Shown: positions 29,801 through 37,563, counted from the stretch's first letter. The stretch: 64,000 nucleotides of DNA from Rhinopithecimicrobium faecis (GCA_017942165.1 JAGKSB010000012.1:1-64000), one strand, 5' to 3'. A program made the numbers and translations. The notes: generated by a model not told the origin, from the letters alone.

Positions 29801-29912
29801 CTTCCATTGCTAGGCGCTTCCAGGAAAGTACTCCTAGGAGGCAGAGCAGCGCAAATAGCGAAAAAATAAGCCAGCGGCGGCGTAAATTATTTTCAAAAAA
29901 TCTTTGTAACAT
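26826..29912 (-). CDS. CzcA/CusA-family heavy-metal efflux RND pump
   Basis: Inner-membrane proton-driven pump of 1028 residues. It shows the twelve-segment RND plan with two large periplasmic loops. The HME-type proton relay in TM4 is present as Asp398, Asp404 and Glu411 (IDFGIIVDGAIVIME), which separates it from drug pumps. Early AYPDIGDVSSQVVTQVPG and the later QPMIDGVMDKIAGAHAEL fit the family. The CusA methionine triad is not evident, so Cu/Ag is not supported over Zn/Co/Cd/Ni. It sits between adaptor and TolC genes and beside a two-component system. Confidence 0.95.
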   Translation of the reverse strand: MLQRFFENNLRRRWLIFSLFALLCLLGVLSWKRLAMEAYPDIGDVSSQVVTQVPGLAAEEIEQQITIPLERAINGLPGMHVMRSKSTFGLSIIVIVFQDGVEDYFARTRIAERIQEITLPYDAKPELDPLTSPTGEIFRYIVHSENVSLRELSDLQEFTIIPYLKQITGVADVTNFGGITTQFQLEVDPAKLSSYAISLSEVIEAMETNNANAGGALINRGDQSFVVRGIALVKDLADMGAIVIKSDRGKVVRLADIGTLQYGDLERKGALGYSDREGHTIADGVEGIVLLLKGENPSPVLAKVNAAVAELNTELLPESVQIKVVLDRTDLINSTLNTVSNTLLEGVALVVLVLILFLGSWRASLLVATTIPISMLIAFILMRLTDIPANLLSLGAIDFGIIVDGAIVIMESILKRREDNEEGTLEVPAIGTVVTQLGKPIFFATILIITAYLPLFAFERIERKLFTPMAFTVGYALLGALLCALIFIPPMAYWIFRKPQKIRKNHWFLKLNKRYGLQISRVLLYPKRIFAPLLIILVCTVGLTYRVGKDFLPSLDEGSIWLQVSLPPGITLEQSKKMSAELREATLAFEEVTYMLIQAGRNDDGTDAWTASHFECSVGLKPYKQWKNGRVKADLIADLQQHYDKMPGFKVGFSQPMIDGVMDKIAGAHAELVLKVFGDDFIEMRRVAEAISSSLHTIHGAADIHIDQEPPLAQIQVHVDREKVAYYGLNAGDIMELIEVGIGGKELAQVYVGAKQYAMTARYSPEVRNSPELLAGLMLTNGDGIKIPLGQVADIRLSTGESTIAREMNKRHLTVSLNLRGRDLSSFLAEAKQKIATHISYDPKEVSLVWGGQFENQDRAYAHLALIIPMVLALMFVLLFTAFGQFNQALLLMSIVPLALFGGMLALNVRGMTLNVSSAVGFIALFGVAIQNGVLMISHMNQLRKDGYALIAAVVQGATDRFRPVLMTSIVAVLGLFPASLATGIGSDVQRPLATVIVYGLLFSTVITLYAIPTLYYLMEKSKAEKND

Positions 29913-29946
29913 ATTTTAAAATTATTTGTAACATATTTTCAAGTTA
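29903..29946. repeat. 22-bp imperfect tandem duplication between adaptor and pump genes
   Basis: A 22-base unit starting TTTGTAACATATTTT occurs twice (29903 and 29925) with 2 mismatches. It spans from the pump start codon (29912) to the adaptor stop (29944) and duplicates the first bases of the pump gene. Confidence 0.8.
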
Positions 29947-31092
29947 TTTATGGAAATAAAACCCACCTTTCGTAAGCACACGCTCCCCCGTATCAAGGCC
30001 CGCAGCGATGGTATAACGCGCGGTAAAACTTGTGCCCTCGGCGGCAAGCTTCGCCCCCAACTGGATGCTTCGCTTAATAAAAGTCCCTTTTTCACGCCCT
30101 TCTACATACACATAAGTCTGCTCATCCCCCTGTTGTAAAGCGGTTTCAGGCACAGCTAAAGCATGGGGCTTAGGCATGGAAAATATCAGAGGCACGAACA
30201 TGCCCGGTTTTAGTAAGCCTAGGTTATTGTCGCATGCTAATAACAGCGAGGCTGATCTATTTTCACTGGCTAATTCAGGCTGCACATATTCCAGCAGCAA
30301 GGGAAGCTCGCTGTCTGCAGGAAAACCTAATGCTGCGGCATATCCTGGGGCCAAGGAAATCGAGGATTCCTTTAAACGTGCTATCGTAGGAATATCCTGT
30401 TCCTTAATCTGCGCTGTGATCCAAACCTTCTTGAGTGAAGCAATTCTTATGAGCGAGGCCAGGTCTTCCGTCAGTAGGGCTCCATGTGAAAGCTTTTGCT
30501 CAATCACCTCTCCGGCGATGGGCGCACGGATAATATAGGGCTGCCCTAACACAAGCTTAGTGACATCTACCTGATAGGATTTCAACTCCGCAATATGCTG
30601 CTCCAAATTAACCCTCGCTAGCTCGTAGCTTAAATTGGCCTCCTCAAAACTGCGTTGTGCAATCAGCTCCTTTGCCAGCATCAGCTGTTGGCGCTTATAA
30701 TGCTTCGTCGCTGTGGCAAATTCAGATTTCGCCTCCAAGTAGGCACGCTGAAGCGCTATAAAAGCTGGAGCACGCAGTGAAAATAAGGGATCTCCAGCTT
30801 TCACCTGCTGCCCTAATTGCACGTATATACGCTGCACAATCCCTTGAAAAAAAGGTCCTATAGCAGCTTCTTGACTCGGAGGAATTTCTACCACGCCAAC
30901 GGTATTAAAATGTTGGAAATTATCGGATTGAGAGATCGCTTCGGTTGTTAACTTTTTATATAATCCACTGGAAGTATCCACCAGCACCGTGTCTCCCTTT
31001 ACTTGGAAATCCGGAATTGTAGGAGATGTTTCAGCTTGCTGGCATGCCGTAAGCAATACACAACCTACGAGGGTATTTGTAATTTTTAGCAT
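29944..31092 (-). CDS. Efflux RND periplasmic adaptor (CzcB/CusB-type lipoprotein)
   Basis: Membrane fusion protein linking pump and channel. It starts MLKITNTLVGCVLLTACQQ with the lipobox cysteine at 17, so it is lipid-anchored. A barrel-sandwich half (SLRAPAFIALQRAYLEAK), an alpha-hairpin (about 110-170), the second half PYIIRAPIAGEVIEQ and a C-terminal beta domain follow. No long His-rich metal-binding arm is seen. A 23-residue upstream extension in frame lacks a signal-peptide pattern, so the ATG at 31092 is preferred. It is the first gene of the efflux operon. Confidence 0.9.
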   Translation of the reverse strand: MLKITNTLVGCVLLTACQQAETSPTIPDFQVKGDTVLVDTSSGLYKKLTTEAISQSDNFQHFNTVGVVEIPPSQEAAIGPFFQGIVQRIYVQLGQQVKAGDPLFSLRAPAFIALQRAYLEAKSEFATATKHYKRQQLMLAKELIAQRSFEEANLSYELARVNLEQHIAELKSYQVDVTKLVLGQPYIIRAPIAGEVIEQKLSHGALLTEDLASLIRIASLKKVWITAQIKEQDIPTIARLKESSISLAPGYAAALGFPADSELPLLLEYVQPELASENRSASLLLACDNNLGLLKPGMFVPLIFSMPKPHALAVPETALQQGDEQTYVYVEGREKGTFIKRSIQLGAKLAAEGTSFTARYTIAAGLDTGERVLTKGGFYFHK

Positions 31093-31118
31093 AAGCGTCC
31101 TATTTTTTTGTTGCTGGC

Positions 31119-31149
31119 ACAAAAATAGAAAGCCTCCCATCAGGAGGCT
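31119..31149 (-). terminator. Terminator of the regulator-kinase operon
   Basis: AGCCTCC / GGAGGCT is a 7-bp hairpin (31131-31149, 5-base loop) followed on the minus strand by TTTCTATTTTTG. It overlaps the space where the -33 box of the efflux promoter would be. Confidence 0.6.
31120..31127 (-). promoter_or_regulatory. -7 box of the efflux operon promoter
   Basis: A perfect TATTTTTG on the minus strand, 28 bases before the adaptor ATG. No TTG lies 19-20 bases upstream; four activator-like direct repeats stand there in its place. Activator-dependent initiation is therefore likely. Confidence 0.55.
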
Positions 31150-31150
31150 G

Positions 31151-31188
31151 TTAGAGGACATTTAGAATCCTATTAGAAAGTTATTAGA
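31151..31188. promoter_or_regulatory. Four TTAGA direct repeats at exact 11-bp spacing
   Basis: TTAGA (TCTAA on the minus strand) occurs at 31151, 31162, 31173 and 31184. An exact 11-bp period in direct orientation is how OmpR/PhoB-type regulators bind, one monomer per turn on one helix face. The array ends about 37 bp upstream of the predicted start of the efflux operon. Binding by the neighbouring regulator is inference. Confidence 0.6.
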
Positions 31189-32620
31189 AAATAGGTTGCG
31201 GCATTATGGGCGGCAAAATACGTGGTAGATGGATATGTACGGTGGTACCGGCCCCTTGTATGGACTTCACCTTTAGGCTTCCTTGGTGCAGGTTCACGAT
31301 CTTTTGTGTCAAGTGTAAGCCAATACCATTTCCCTCAGCTTTAGAAGCATTTTCACCACGGAAGAATGGATCGAAAATGCGGCTTAACTCTGCCTCGGGG
31401 ATGCCTATACCCTGATCTTCAAAGCGTATTTTTATTTCGGACTCAGTAGCTACTATCCAGACCTTACATGTGTTGCCTGGGGAAAATTTACAGGCATTTT
31501 CCATCAGATTTAAGAAGGCTATTTCCAAGAGGTGGGCATTTCCAATTACGATGGTTTCAATAGCTTCATCCCCCGAAGCTGAGGTGTCCTCCGAAGCATC
31601 ATAGGCTGCGGCAAAAGCCAGCTGTATCCGATAAGCGGGAAAATGCTGTACGAGCTGCTGCTGCGCATCAATAAGCACTTCATCCACGCGAACTTCTTCA
31701 AACTGAAATGTGGAGCGGTCATAATTTAATTGCGCCAAGTCTAGAAGACTGTTTATTAGGCGCTTCAACTTCGTCGTATCGGAAAGCGCATTATCTATAA
31801 TCTGCTGATCTTTAGAGGTATCTCTCGCTTGCTGCTGCGCCATTTCTAGCTCTACCGATAGCGCCGCCAGTGGGGTTCGAAGCTCATGTGAAATTGTGGA
31901 TACGACATTTTTCTGCGCTTCAAAGGAGCTTGCTAGTCGATCCAACATCGCGTTAAAAGTAAGGGCCATTACCGTGAGCTCATCCTTCTTTTCAGAAACA
32001 TCTTCCACCGGCAGACGGAGGTTTAAATTCGAAGCACTGATAGACTGTGCGCGGTTTGAGAACGCCGATATAGGGGCAAATACCTTCGTAGAAAAATATT
32101 GTCCCGCCAGGAAGATAACCACTAAAGAGAGTATAATCCCCGTTAATAGCGCTTGGAAAAGGGCTTTTAATTTTAGATATCCAAACTCATCATAGGCTGC
32201 CGCAGTAATCAAATACTCCTTACCTTGAAAGGTATGACTGATGCCTACCACTTGGTAATCTCCCTCATAAAAAAGGAGCTGCTGTGACTCGCGTATCTGA
32301 CGTAGCATTTCCGGGGTTTCCTGCACCCGATCTATGGCATAGTCGTCATGGTATAAGAGTGTAAATGCCGGATTGTAGATCGCCACTTCAACCTCATTTA
32401 AGAGGGCCTTATTATTTTTATAGATGGCTTGAAGATGGCTAGCTGAAACCTGCGTATTAAGAAAAATATTAGCCTTTGTCCAGGCTTCTTTTTCCAAGAG
32501 CTGATAGAAGGTAACTTCCCGATTATGGGCCGCTATAAGATAGATGGTAGTGGCAAACACCAGAAGGATGCTGGCGGTAATTACGGAAAATAGAAAAGCG
32601 ATGCGGGTACGAATTCTCAT
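31184..32620 (-). CDS. Sensor histidine kinase beside the metal efflux operon
   Basis: 478-residue membrane kinase: TM1 at about 8-30, a periplasmic sensor of about 125 residues, TM2 at about 155-174, a HAMP linker, the H-box STISHELRTP with His245, the N-box NLMENACKFS, the G-boxes DQGIGIP and GNGIGLHLTQK. This is the CusS-like layout. The start overlaps the regulator stop by four bases (ATGA). The sensed signal is probably a metal ion, by context; no clear His/Met cluster in the sensor proves it. Confidence 0.93.
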   Translation of the reverse strand: MRIRTRIAFLFSVITASILLVFATTIYLIAAHNREVTFYQLLEKEAWTKANIFLNTQVSASHLQAIYKNNKALLNEVEVAIYNPAFTLLYHDDYAIDRVQETPEMLRQIRESQQLLFYEGDYQVVGISHTFQGKEYLITAAAYDEFGYLKLKALFQALLTGIILSLVVIFLAGQYFSTKVFAPISAFSNRAQSISASNLNLRLPVEDVSEKKDELTVMALTFNAMLDRLASSFEAQKNVVSTISHELRTPLAALSVELEMAQQQARDTSKDQQIIDNALSDTTKLKRLINSLLDLAQLNYDRSTFQFEEVRVDEVLIDAQQQLVQHFPAYRIQLAFAAAYDASEDTSASGDEAIETIVIGNAHLLEIAFLNLMENACKFSPGNTCKVWIVATESEIKIRFEDQGIGIPEAELSRIFDPFFRGENASKAEGNGIGLHLTQKIVNLHQGSLKVKSIQGAGTTVHIHLPRILPPIMPQPIF

Positions 32621-33315
32621 CCTATAGGGGCTACAGCTTGTCTTAACACAAAGCCCATCCCGGCTTGCGTATGAATTAGTTTTTCGGAAAAATTACGATC
32701 GACTTTCTTTCGTAAATAGTTAATATAGACATCGATAAAATTCGTTCCCGTGTCGAAGTGTGTCTCCCATACTTTCTCCGCGATCTCCGTACGTGAGAGC
32801 ACGCGTTCAGGGTGCAGCAGCATAAATTCTAGGAGTTTAAATTCTTTGGGCGTCAGGCTTATAGCTTGCCCATTGCGGTGTACCATCTTCGTATGCTGGT
32901 TCAAGCTGAGGTCGGCGTAGCTTAACATAAAACCTTGGTTGGGACGACGGCTTTCAAAGCGCTTTAGCAGGGCGCGAATACGCACGATTAACTCACGCAT
33001 CTCAAAGGGCTTCACCAGGTAATCATCGGCTCCAGCTTCAAATCCGGCCACCTTATCATCGGTCGTACCTAAGGCGGTAAGCATTATAAGCGGTATTTCT
33101 GGCTGCCTAGCACGGATATTTTTACAAAATGCCAGGCCATCCATAATAGGGAGAATAAGATCCGTAATAATTAACTGATAGGTATACCGTTCTGTTAATT
33201 TAAGTCCTGCTTCCCCATCGTAGGCTACCATGCAATCGTAGCCCTGCTCACGTAAGCCACGTTGGATAAGCTCAGATACACGTGCATCGTCTTCAATTAA
33301 TAGGATTTGAGTCAT
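32617..33315 (-). CDS. OmpR-family response regulator
   Basis: 232-residue regulator: receiver domain with the phosphorylation site Asp52 (ITDLILPIMDG), acidic pocket EDD at 8-10 and Lys in LVKPFE, and a winged-helix output domain ending in YINYLRKKVD and TQAGMGFVLR. It is in a two-gene operon with the kinase and is CusR/CopR-like. A 14-bp inverted repeat touches its start codon, and four 11-bp direct repeats lie before the efflux operon. Confidence 0.95.
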   Translation of the reverse strand: MTQILLIEDDARVSELIQRGLREQGYDCMVAYDGEAGLKLTERYTYQLIITDLILPIMDGLAFCKNIRARQPEIPLIMLTALGTTDDKVAGFEAGADDYLVKPFEMRELIVRIRALLKRFESRRPNQGFMLSYADLSLNQHTKMVHRNGQAISLTPKEFKLLEFMLLHPERVLSRTEIAEKVWETHFDTGTNFIDVYINYLRKKVDRNFSEKLIHTQAGMGFVLRQAVAPIG

Positions 33316-33347
33316 ATCTTATCTTGTAAAGTATTACAAGATAAGAT
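33316..33347. promoter_or_regulatory. 14-bp perfect inverted repeat abutting the regulator start codon
   Basis: ATCTTATCTTGTAA / TTACAAGATAAGAT with a 4-base loop ends at the base before the ATG of the response regulator. No T-run follows, so it is not a terminator for the regulator strand. It could be an autoregulatory operator or an RNA hairpin that limits translation. Confidence 0.6.
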
Positions 33348-33370
33348 AGATAGTTGAGAATAGCGACAAT

Positions 33371-34882
33371 TTATTTCAAAAGATTGACCTGATACAAATC
33401 TAATCGGCGGTCTTTCATCGTCTTTACGGTACCATATTCATGGAGATCCCGCAGCGCATAGAGGTCGACATCGGCAATAAGCACCATTTCGGTATTCGGT
33501 GTCGCTTCGGCCTTCACGGCATTGTTTGGAAAAGCAAAGTCTGAAGGTGTAAACACCGCAGACTGCGAATATTGGATATCCATATTATTCACCCGAGGAA
33601 GGTTCCCTACAGAGCCTGCAATAGCGACATAGCATTCATTCTCAATAGCGCGCGCTTGTGCACATGCGCGCACCCGTATATAGCCATTCTGCGTATCCGT
33701 CATAAAGGGTACAAAGAGGATCTGCATTCCCTGATCCGCTAGGATGCGGGAAAGTTCAGGAAATTCTACATCATAGCAGATAAGCAAACCTACTTTTCCA
33801 CAGTCGGTATCGAAGACTTTGACTTCAGATCCCCCTACCATACCATAATATTTGGACTCATTCGGGGTGATATGTATTTTCCGATACTGATCCAGCTTAC
33901 CATTACGGTGGCATAGGTAGGTAACATTATATAATTTTGTCCCTTCCAGCAAGGGCATAGAGCCGGAAATAATATTGACGTTGTAGGAGACTGCGAGCTG
34001 CTGTATTTTCTCGATAATATCATTCGTATGTTCCGCCAGCTTCATCATCGCCAATCGCTCCGGCAGATCATTGTATGGGCTCATTAATGGGGTATTGAAA
34101 AATTCTGGAAAAAGGATGAAGTCTGCGCCATAGTCGGAAACCGTATCCACAAAAAATTCTACCTGATCATAAAAGGCATCAATAGATTCAAATAGGCGCA
34201 TCTGCCATTGTATTAATCCTAAGCGTATCGTCTGCTTGGTGGTGGATATGGAGCGTGTCGCAGACTCATAGTAGATGTTATTCCACTCTAAAAGGGTGGC
34301 AAACTCCAGGGATTCAGAATCTTCCGGCAGGTAGTTTTTCAATACCTTCTTTACGTGAAAGTCATTGGAGAGCTGGAAAGTTAGCGTTGGATCGTAAATC
34401 TCCTTGCGCTTTACCTTTTCAATATAGGTGCGCGGGCTCATTTTATTGGAATAGTTATGGTAGTTGGGGATTCTTCCGCCAGCAAGAATGCTCTTAAGAT
34501 TCATCTGCTCACACAGTTCCTTACGCGCATCATAGAGACGGCGTCCTAAGCGCAGGGCGCGGTATTCGGGATGTACAAACACTTCAATACCATATAAGAT
34601 ATCACCGCCATAGTCGTGATGGCTAAACTTCCCATCATCAATAATGGTGTAGTAATCTTCGTAAACTTTAGTTTTTTTACTATCTAATATTAGGGATAAG
34701 GCGCAGGCAACAATATGTCCATCTACCTCAATACCAATTTGACCTTCAGGGAAAAGGTGTACTAAATCGATGATATTTTTCTTGGTCCAGGTATCTACCG
34801 TACCACCGTGGTAGGCCTCTTGCATTGACTTCTTAAGATCTTCATAATCTTTTTTTGTTAACTGTCTGACTTTAATATCCAT
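33371..34882 (-). CDS. Fused GNAT acetyltransferase and carbon-nitrogen hydrolase
   Basis: 503 residues in two parts. Residues 1-210 are a GNAT domain with the acetyl-CoA loop region VHPEYRALRLGRRLYDAR. Residues 218-500 are a nitrilase-superfamily domain with the full triad Glu260 (LFPEFF), Lys335 (RKIHITP) and Cys369 (LLICYDVEFPE). This fusion is a known bacterial architecture, but its substrate is unsettled; an amide hydrolase paired with acyl transfer is the general idea. It is apparently monocistronic. Confidence 0.92.
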   Translation of the reverse strand: MDIKVRQLTKKDYEDLKKSMQEAYHGGTVDTWTKKNIIDLVHLFPEGQIGIEVDGHIVACALSLILDSKKTKVYEDYYTIIDDGKFSHHDYGGDILYGIEVFVHPEYRALRLGRRLYDARKELCEQMNLKSILAGGRIPNYHNYSNKMSPRTYIEKVKRKEIYDPTLTFQLSNDFHVKKVLKNYLPEDSESLEFATLLEWNNIYYESATRSISTTKQTIRLGLIQWQMRLFESIDAFYDQVEFFVDTVSDYGADFILFPEFFNTPLMSPYNDLPERLAMMKLAEHTNDIIEKIQQLAVSYNVNIISGSMPLLEGTKLYNVTYLCHRNGKLDQYRKIHITPNESKYYGMVGGSEVKVFDTDCGKVGLLICYDVEFPELSRILADQGMQILFVPFMTDTQNGYIRVRACAQARAIENECYVAIAGSVGNLPRVNNMDIQYSQSAVFTPSDFAFPNNAVKAEATPNTEMVLIADVDLYALRDLHEYGTVKTMKDRRLDLYQVNLLK

Positions 34883-34963
34883 AGTTTCATTCTTTTACAA
34901 ATGAAAAACAGTTTTACTGGAAAATGGTTTGTGTCGCCCGGCGAAACCAACCTCAAGAAGGCT

Positions 34964-35026
34964 AAAAAAAAACGTGCTAATTGCTATATAAAAACTATAG
35001 GAAGTCTTTTAGTAGCAATTAGCACG
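34964..35026 (-). terminator. Terminator after the M42 peptidase / DUF3467 operon
   Basis: CGTGCTAATTGCTA and TAGCAATTAGCACG form a perfect 14-bp stem (34973-35026) around a 26-base loop that has a small inner stem, followed on the minus strand by a run of nine T. Confidence 0.8.
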
Positions 35027-35054
35027 CTGAGCTTAAGGGGTTAACCTTATAAAA

Positions 35055-35399
35055 TTATGCTTGACCTTGAGGGCCTGTAAATGTTAAGCCTAATGAATTT
35101 TCTTCTGGATTTTTTGCAGGCTCTTCAGCTGCCGCTGCCGCCGCAGCTTGAATTTGTGCGCTGTAACGCTGTAAATTATCTTGTAACGCTCCTAACAAAC
35201 GTGCCGCATTTTCTGGTGTAATGATAATACGAGATTTTACTTTAGCTTTTGGTAAGCCTGGCATTACGCGTACAAAATCTAAAACAAACTCCGTCGTTGA
35301 ATGTGTAATAATTGCTAAGTTAGCATAAATGCCTTCAGCAACTTCTTCTGATAACTCGATACCTAGTTCGTTATTCTCTGGTAGATTTGTATTTTCCAT
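35055..35399 (-). CDS. DUF3467 domain protein
   Basis: 114 residues, recognised by the DUF3467 core IYANLAIITHSTTEFVLDFV followed by PGLPKAKVKSRIIITPENA. The domain is small, beta-rich and of unknown function. The last 40 residues are Ala/Glu-rich and probably disordered. It follows the M42 peptidase by 29 bases and probably shares its transcript. Confidence 0.9.
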   Translation of the reverse strand: MENTNLPENNELGIELSEEVAEGIYANLAIITHSTTEFVLDFVRVMPGLPKAKVKSRIIITPENAARLLGALQDNLQRYSAQIQAAAAAAAEEPAKNPEENSLGLTFTGPQGQA

Positions 35400-35428
35400 G
35401 ATATAATATATAATTTATAAAAGTTTGT

Positions 35429-36544
35429 TTATTTCAAAAATGTGCGAAACTCATGACCATTTTCAATGGACAATAGTGTTTCGTAAATTAAGCGGATAAC
35501 ATTGTCGACATCTTCTTTATGTACCATCTCCACAGTTGTATGCATATAGCGTAATGGTAGAGAGATTAATGCCGAAGGCACGCCCCCATTGGAGTAGGCA
35601 AAAGCATCGGTATCAGTACCTGTCGAACGAGAACTTGCTTGACGCTGGAAAGGAATTTCATTTTTCTCCGCCACCTGCACTAATAATTTATTCAGGTTGA
35701 TTTGTACCGCGGGAGCATAAGATACTACAGGACCTTTTCCAGAAGCAAGATCTCCCTGTGTAATTTTATTGATCATAGGCGTGGTCGTATCATGCGTCAC
35801 ATCTGTTACAATAGCGACATTAGGCTTAATACGTTGGGCAATCATTTCTGCCCCACGAAGGCCAATTTCTTCCTGTACGGAGTTGACAATATAGAGGCCA
35901 AAGGGTAATGTTTTATTATTTTCCTTCAGTAGACGTGCTACCTCAGCAATCATAAAGCCTCCGGCTCTATTATCCATGGCGCGACCTACATAATAACGGT
36001 CATTTAAGATCATAAAGTCATCGTCATAGGTAATTACGCAGCCTACATGAATACCTAAGGCTTCCACTTCCTCTTGTGAAGTACAACCTGTATCTACAAA
36101 AATATTTTTTAAGGTCGGAGCTTCTTCCTTCTCGCCGGCACGTGTGTGAATTGCAGGCCATCCGAATACCCCTTTTACAATACCTTTATCTGTATGAATA
36201 TTAACTTTTTTAGAAGGCGCTATCTGATGATCTGAGCCACCATTACGGATGACATAGATAAGACCATCTTTAGTAATATAATTTACAAACCAAGAAATTT
36301 CATCCGCATGGGCTTCGATAACAACCTTAAAATCTGCTTCAGGATTGATTACGCCAACCGCCGTTCCGTAGTTGTCCGTAAAAGTATCATCTACATATGG
36401 CGCTAAATAATCTAACCACAAACGTTGGCCCTGCCATTCAAATCCTGTTGGAGAGGGGTTATTAATATATTTTTCAAAGAACTTCACGGAATCTTCCGTA
36501 ACAACGGAAATATGCTGAACTTCCTTTTTATTTTTACCTGCCAT
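35429..36544 (-). CDS. M42-family aminopeptidase
   Basis: Cytosolic dinuclear metallopeptidase of the FrvX/TET type that removes N-terminal residues from peptides, often as a large tetrahedral dodecamer. The 371 residues keep the metal ligands His79 (EAHADE), Asp191 (AMDNRAGG), Glu226 of the QEE pair, Asp248 (TDVTHD) and His335 (YMHTTVE). Length is normal. Residue preference is not readable. It is first in a two-gene operon with DUF3467. Confidence 0.93.
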   Translation of the reverse strand: MAGKNKKEVQHISVVTEDSVKFFEKYINNPSPTGFEWQGQRLWLDYLAPYVDDTFTDNYGTAVGVINPEADFKVVIEAHADEISWFVNYITKDGLIYVIRNGGSDHQIAPSKKVNIHTDKGIVKGVFGWPAIHTRAGEKEEAPTLKNIFVDTGCTSQEEVEALGIHVGCVITYDDDFMILNDRYYVGRAMDNRAGGFMIAEVARLLKENNKTLPFGLYIVNSVQEEIGLRGAEMIAQRIKPNVAIVTDVTHDTTTPMINKITQGDLASGKGPVVSYAPAVQINLNKLLVQVAEKNEIPFQRQASSRSTGTDTDAFAYSNGGVPSALISLPLRYMHTTVEMVHKEDVDNVIRLIYETLLSIENGHEFRTFLK

Positions 36545-36580
36545 ATTTAATTTTATTTTAAATAAGTACCTTTTTTGTAA

Positions 36581-36611
36581 CTAAAGTATAGATAATTTTT
36601 AGAAATACAAA
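36581..36611 (-). promoter_or_regulatory. Promoter of the M42 peptidase operon
   Basis: TTTG (36608-36611), 19 bases, TACTTTAG (36581-36588; one mismatch to TAnnTTTG) on the minus strand, 37 bases before the start codon. Confidence 0.5.
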
Positions 36612-36721
36612 TATCAAAGGCCTAGGAAAGCGATAATATTTTACAGAAAATGCTAAGTGATTTATAGCTTGGCCCTTAAAGTGTGATAAAGATTAAAAAT
36701 TTTATTCCATCAGATTAAATA

Positions 36722-36743
36722 TTATATTTACGCGTAAATATAA
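36722..36743. promoter_or_regulatory. 22-bp perfect palindrome upstream of lgt
   Basis: The half-site TTATATTTACG is followed directly by its reverse complement, ending 7 bases before the lgt ATG. It contains a -7-like TATATTTA (36723-36730) with TTTT 19 bases upstream, so the palindrome would lie over the promoter and start site. It may be an operator, or simply two mirror-image -7 boxes. Confidence 0.55.
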
Positions 36744-36750
36744 ATGATAT

Positions 36751-37563
36751 ATGAGCTTTATAATGGATGCAATACACTGGAATATAGATCCAGAAATTTT
36801 TAAGATAGGTAGTTTTGGTTTGCGTTATTACGCACTATGCTTTTTATGTGCCTTTGTTGGTTCTTACATTGTTATGCTGAAAATATTTACCAAAGAAGGT
36901 AAGAGTCAGGAACTGTTAGATCAACTGAGTATTTATATTTTCTTAGGTACATTATTTGGTGCTAGAATTGGGCACTGCCTATTTTACGAGTTTGATTACT
37001 ATAAAGATCATCTTTTAGAGATGGTGCTTCCATTCCGAATGATCAATGGTAGTTTTCAATTAACGGGATTCACAGGCTTAGCATCCCATGGTGGGGCCAT
37101 TGGTATTTTGGTAGCGCTTTACTTATACTGCAGAAAGACAAAGATAGATTTTATATGGATTGCTGACCGATTGGCCATTGTCATTCCCTTAGCAGGAGGA
37201 TTTATACGCGTAGGAAATTTCTTCAACTCCGAAATTATTGGTTTACCCTCAGACTTACCTTGGGCAGTCGTATTTGAGCAGATCGATCAAGTAGCACGCC
37301 ACCCTGCACAGCTGTATGAGGGAATATGTTACTTTATATTCTTTGTCGTGCTATGGAGTCGCTATAAAGCTGGAGTCTTCGTGAAACCTGGTTTTAACGT
37401 CGGATTACTCTTTGTATTAATTTTCTCAGCACGTTTTATCTTGGAGTTCTTTAAAGAGAATCAGGAGGAGTTCGAACAGAGCATGCAATTTAATATGGGC
37501 CAACTGCTAAGCATCCCTTTTATCCTAGTAGGCTTATTTTTAATGTTTAGAAAAACAAAATAA
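36751..37563 (+). CDS. lgt: Prolipoprotein diacylglyceryl transferase
   Basis: Inner-membrane enzyme that puts diacylglycerol on the lipobox cysteine of prolipoproteins, the first step in maturing the many lipoproteins in this window. The 270 residues have about seven TM segments, the Lgt signature GGFIRVGNFFNSEIIG and the HPAQLYEG motif. An inner ATG at 36763 is possible. A 22-bp palindrome lies just upstream. Confidence 0.96.
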   Translation: MSFIMDAIHWNIDPEIFKIGSFGLRYYALCFLCAFVGSYIVMLKIFTKEGKSQELLDQLSIYIFLGTLFGARIGHCLFYEFDYYKDHLLEMVLPFRMINGSFQLTGFTGLASHGGAIGILVALYLYCRKTKIDFIWIADRLAIVIPLAGGFIRVGNFFNSEIIGLPSDLPWAVVFEQIDQVARHPAQLYEGICYFIFFVVLWSRYKAGVFVKPGFNVGLLFVLIFSARFILEFFKENQEEFEQSMQFNMGQLLSIPFILVGLFLMFRKTK

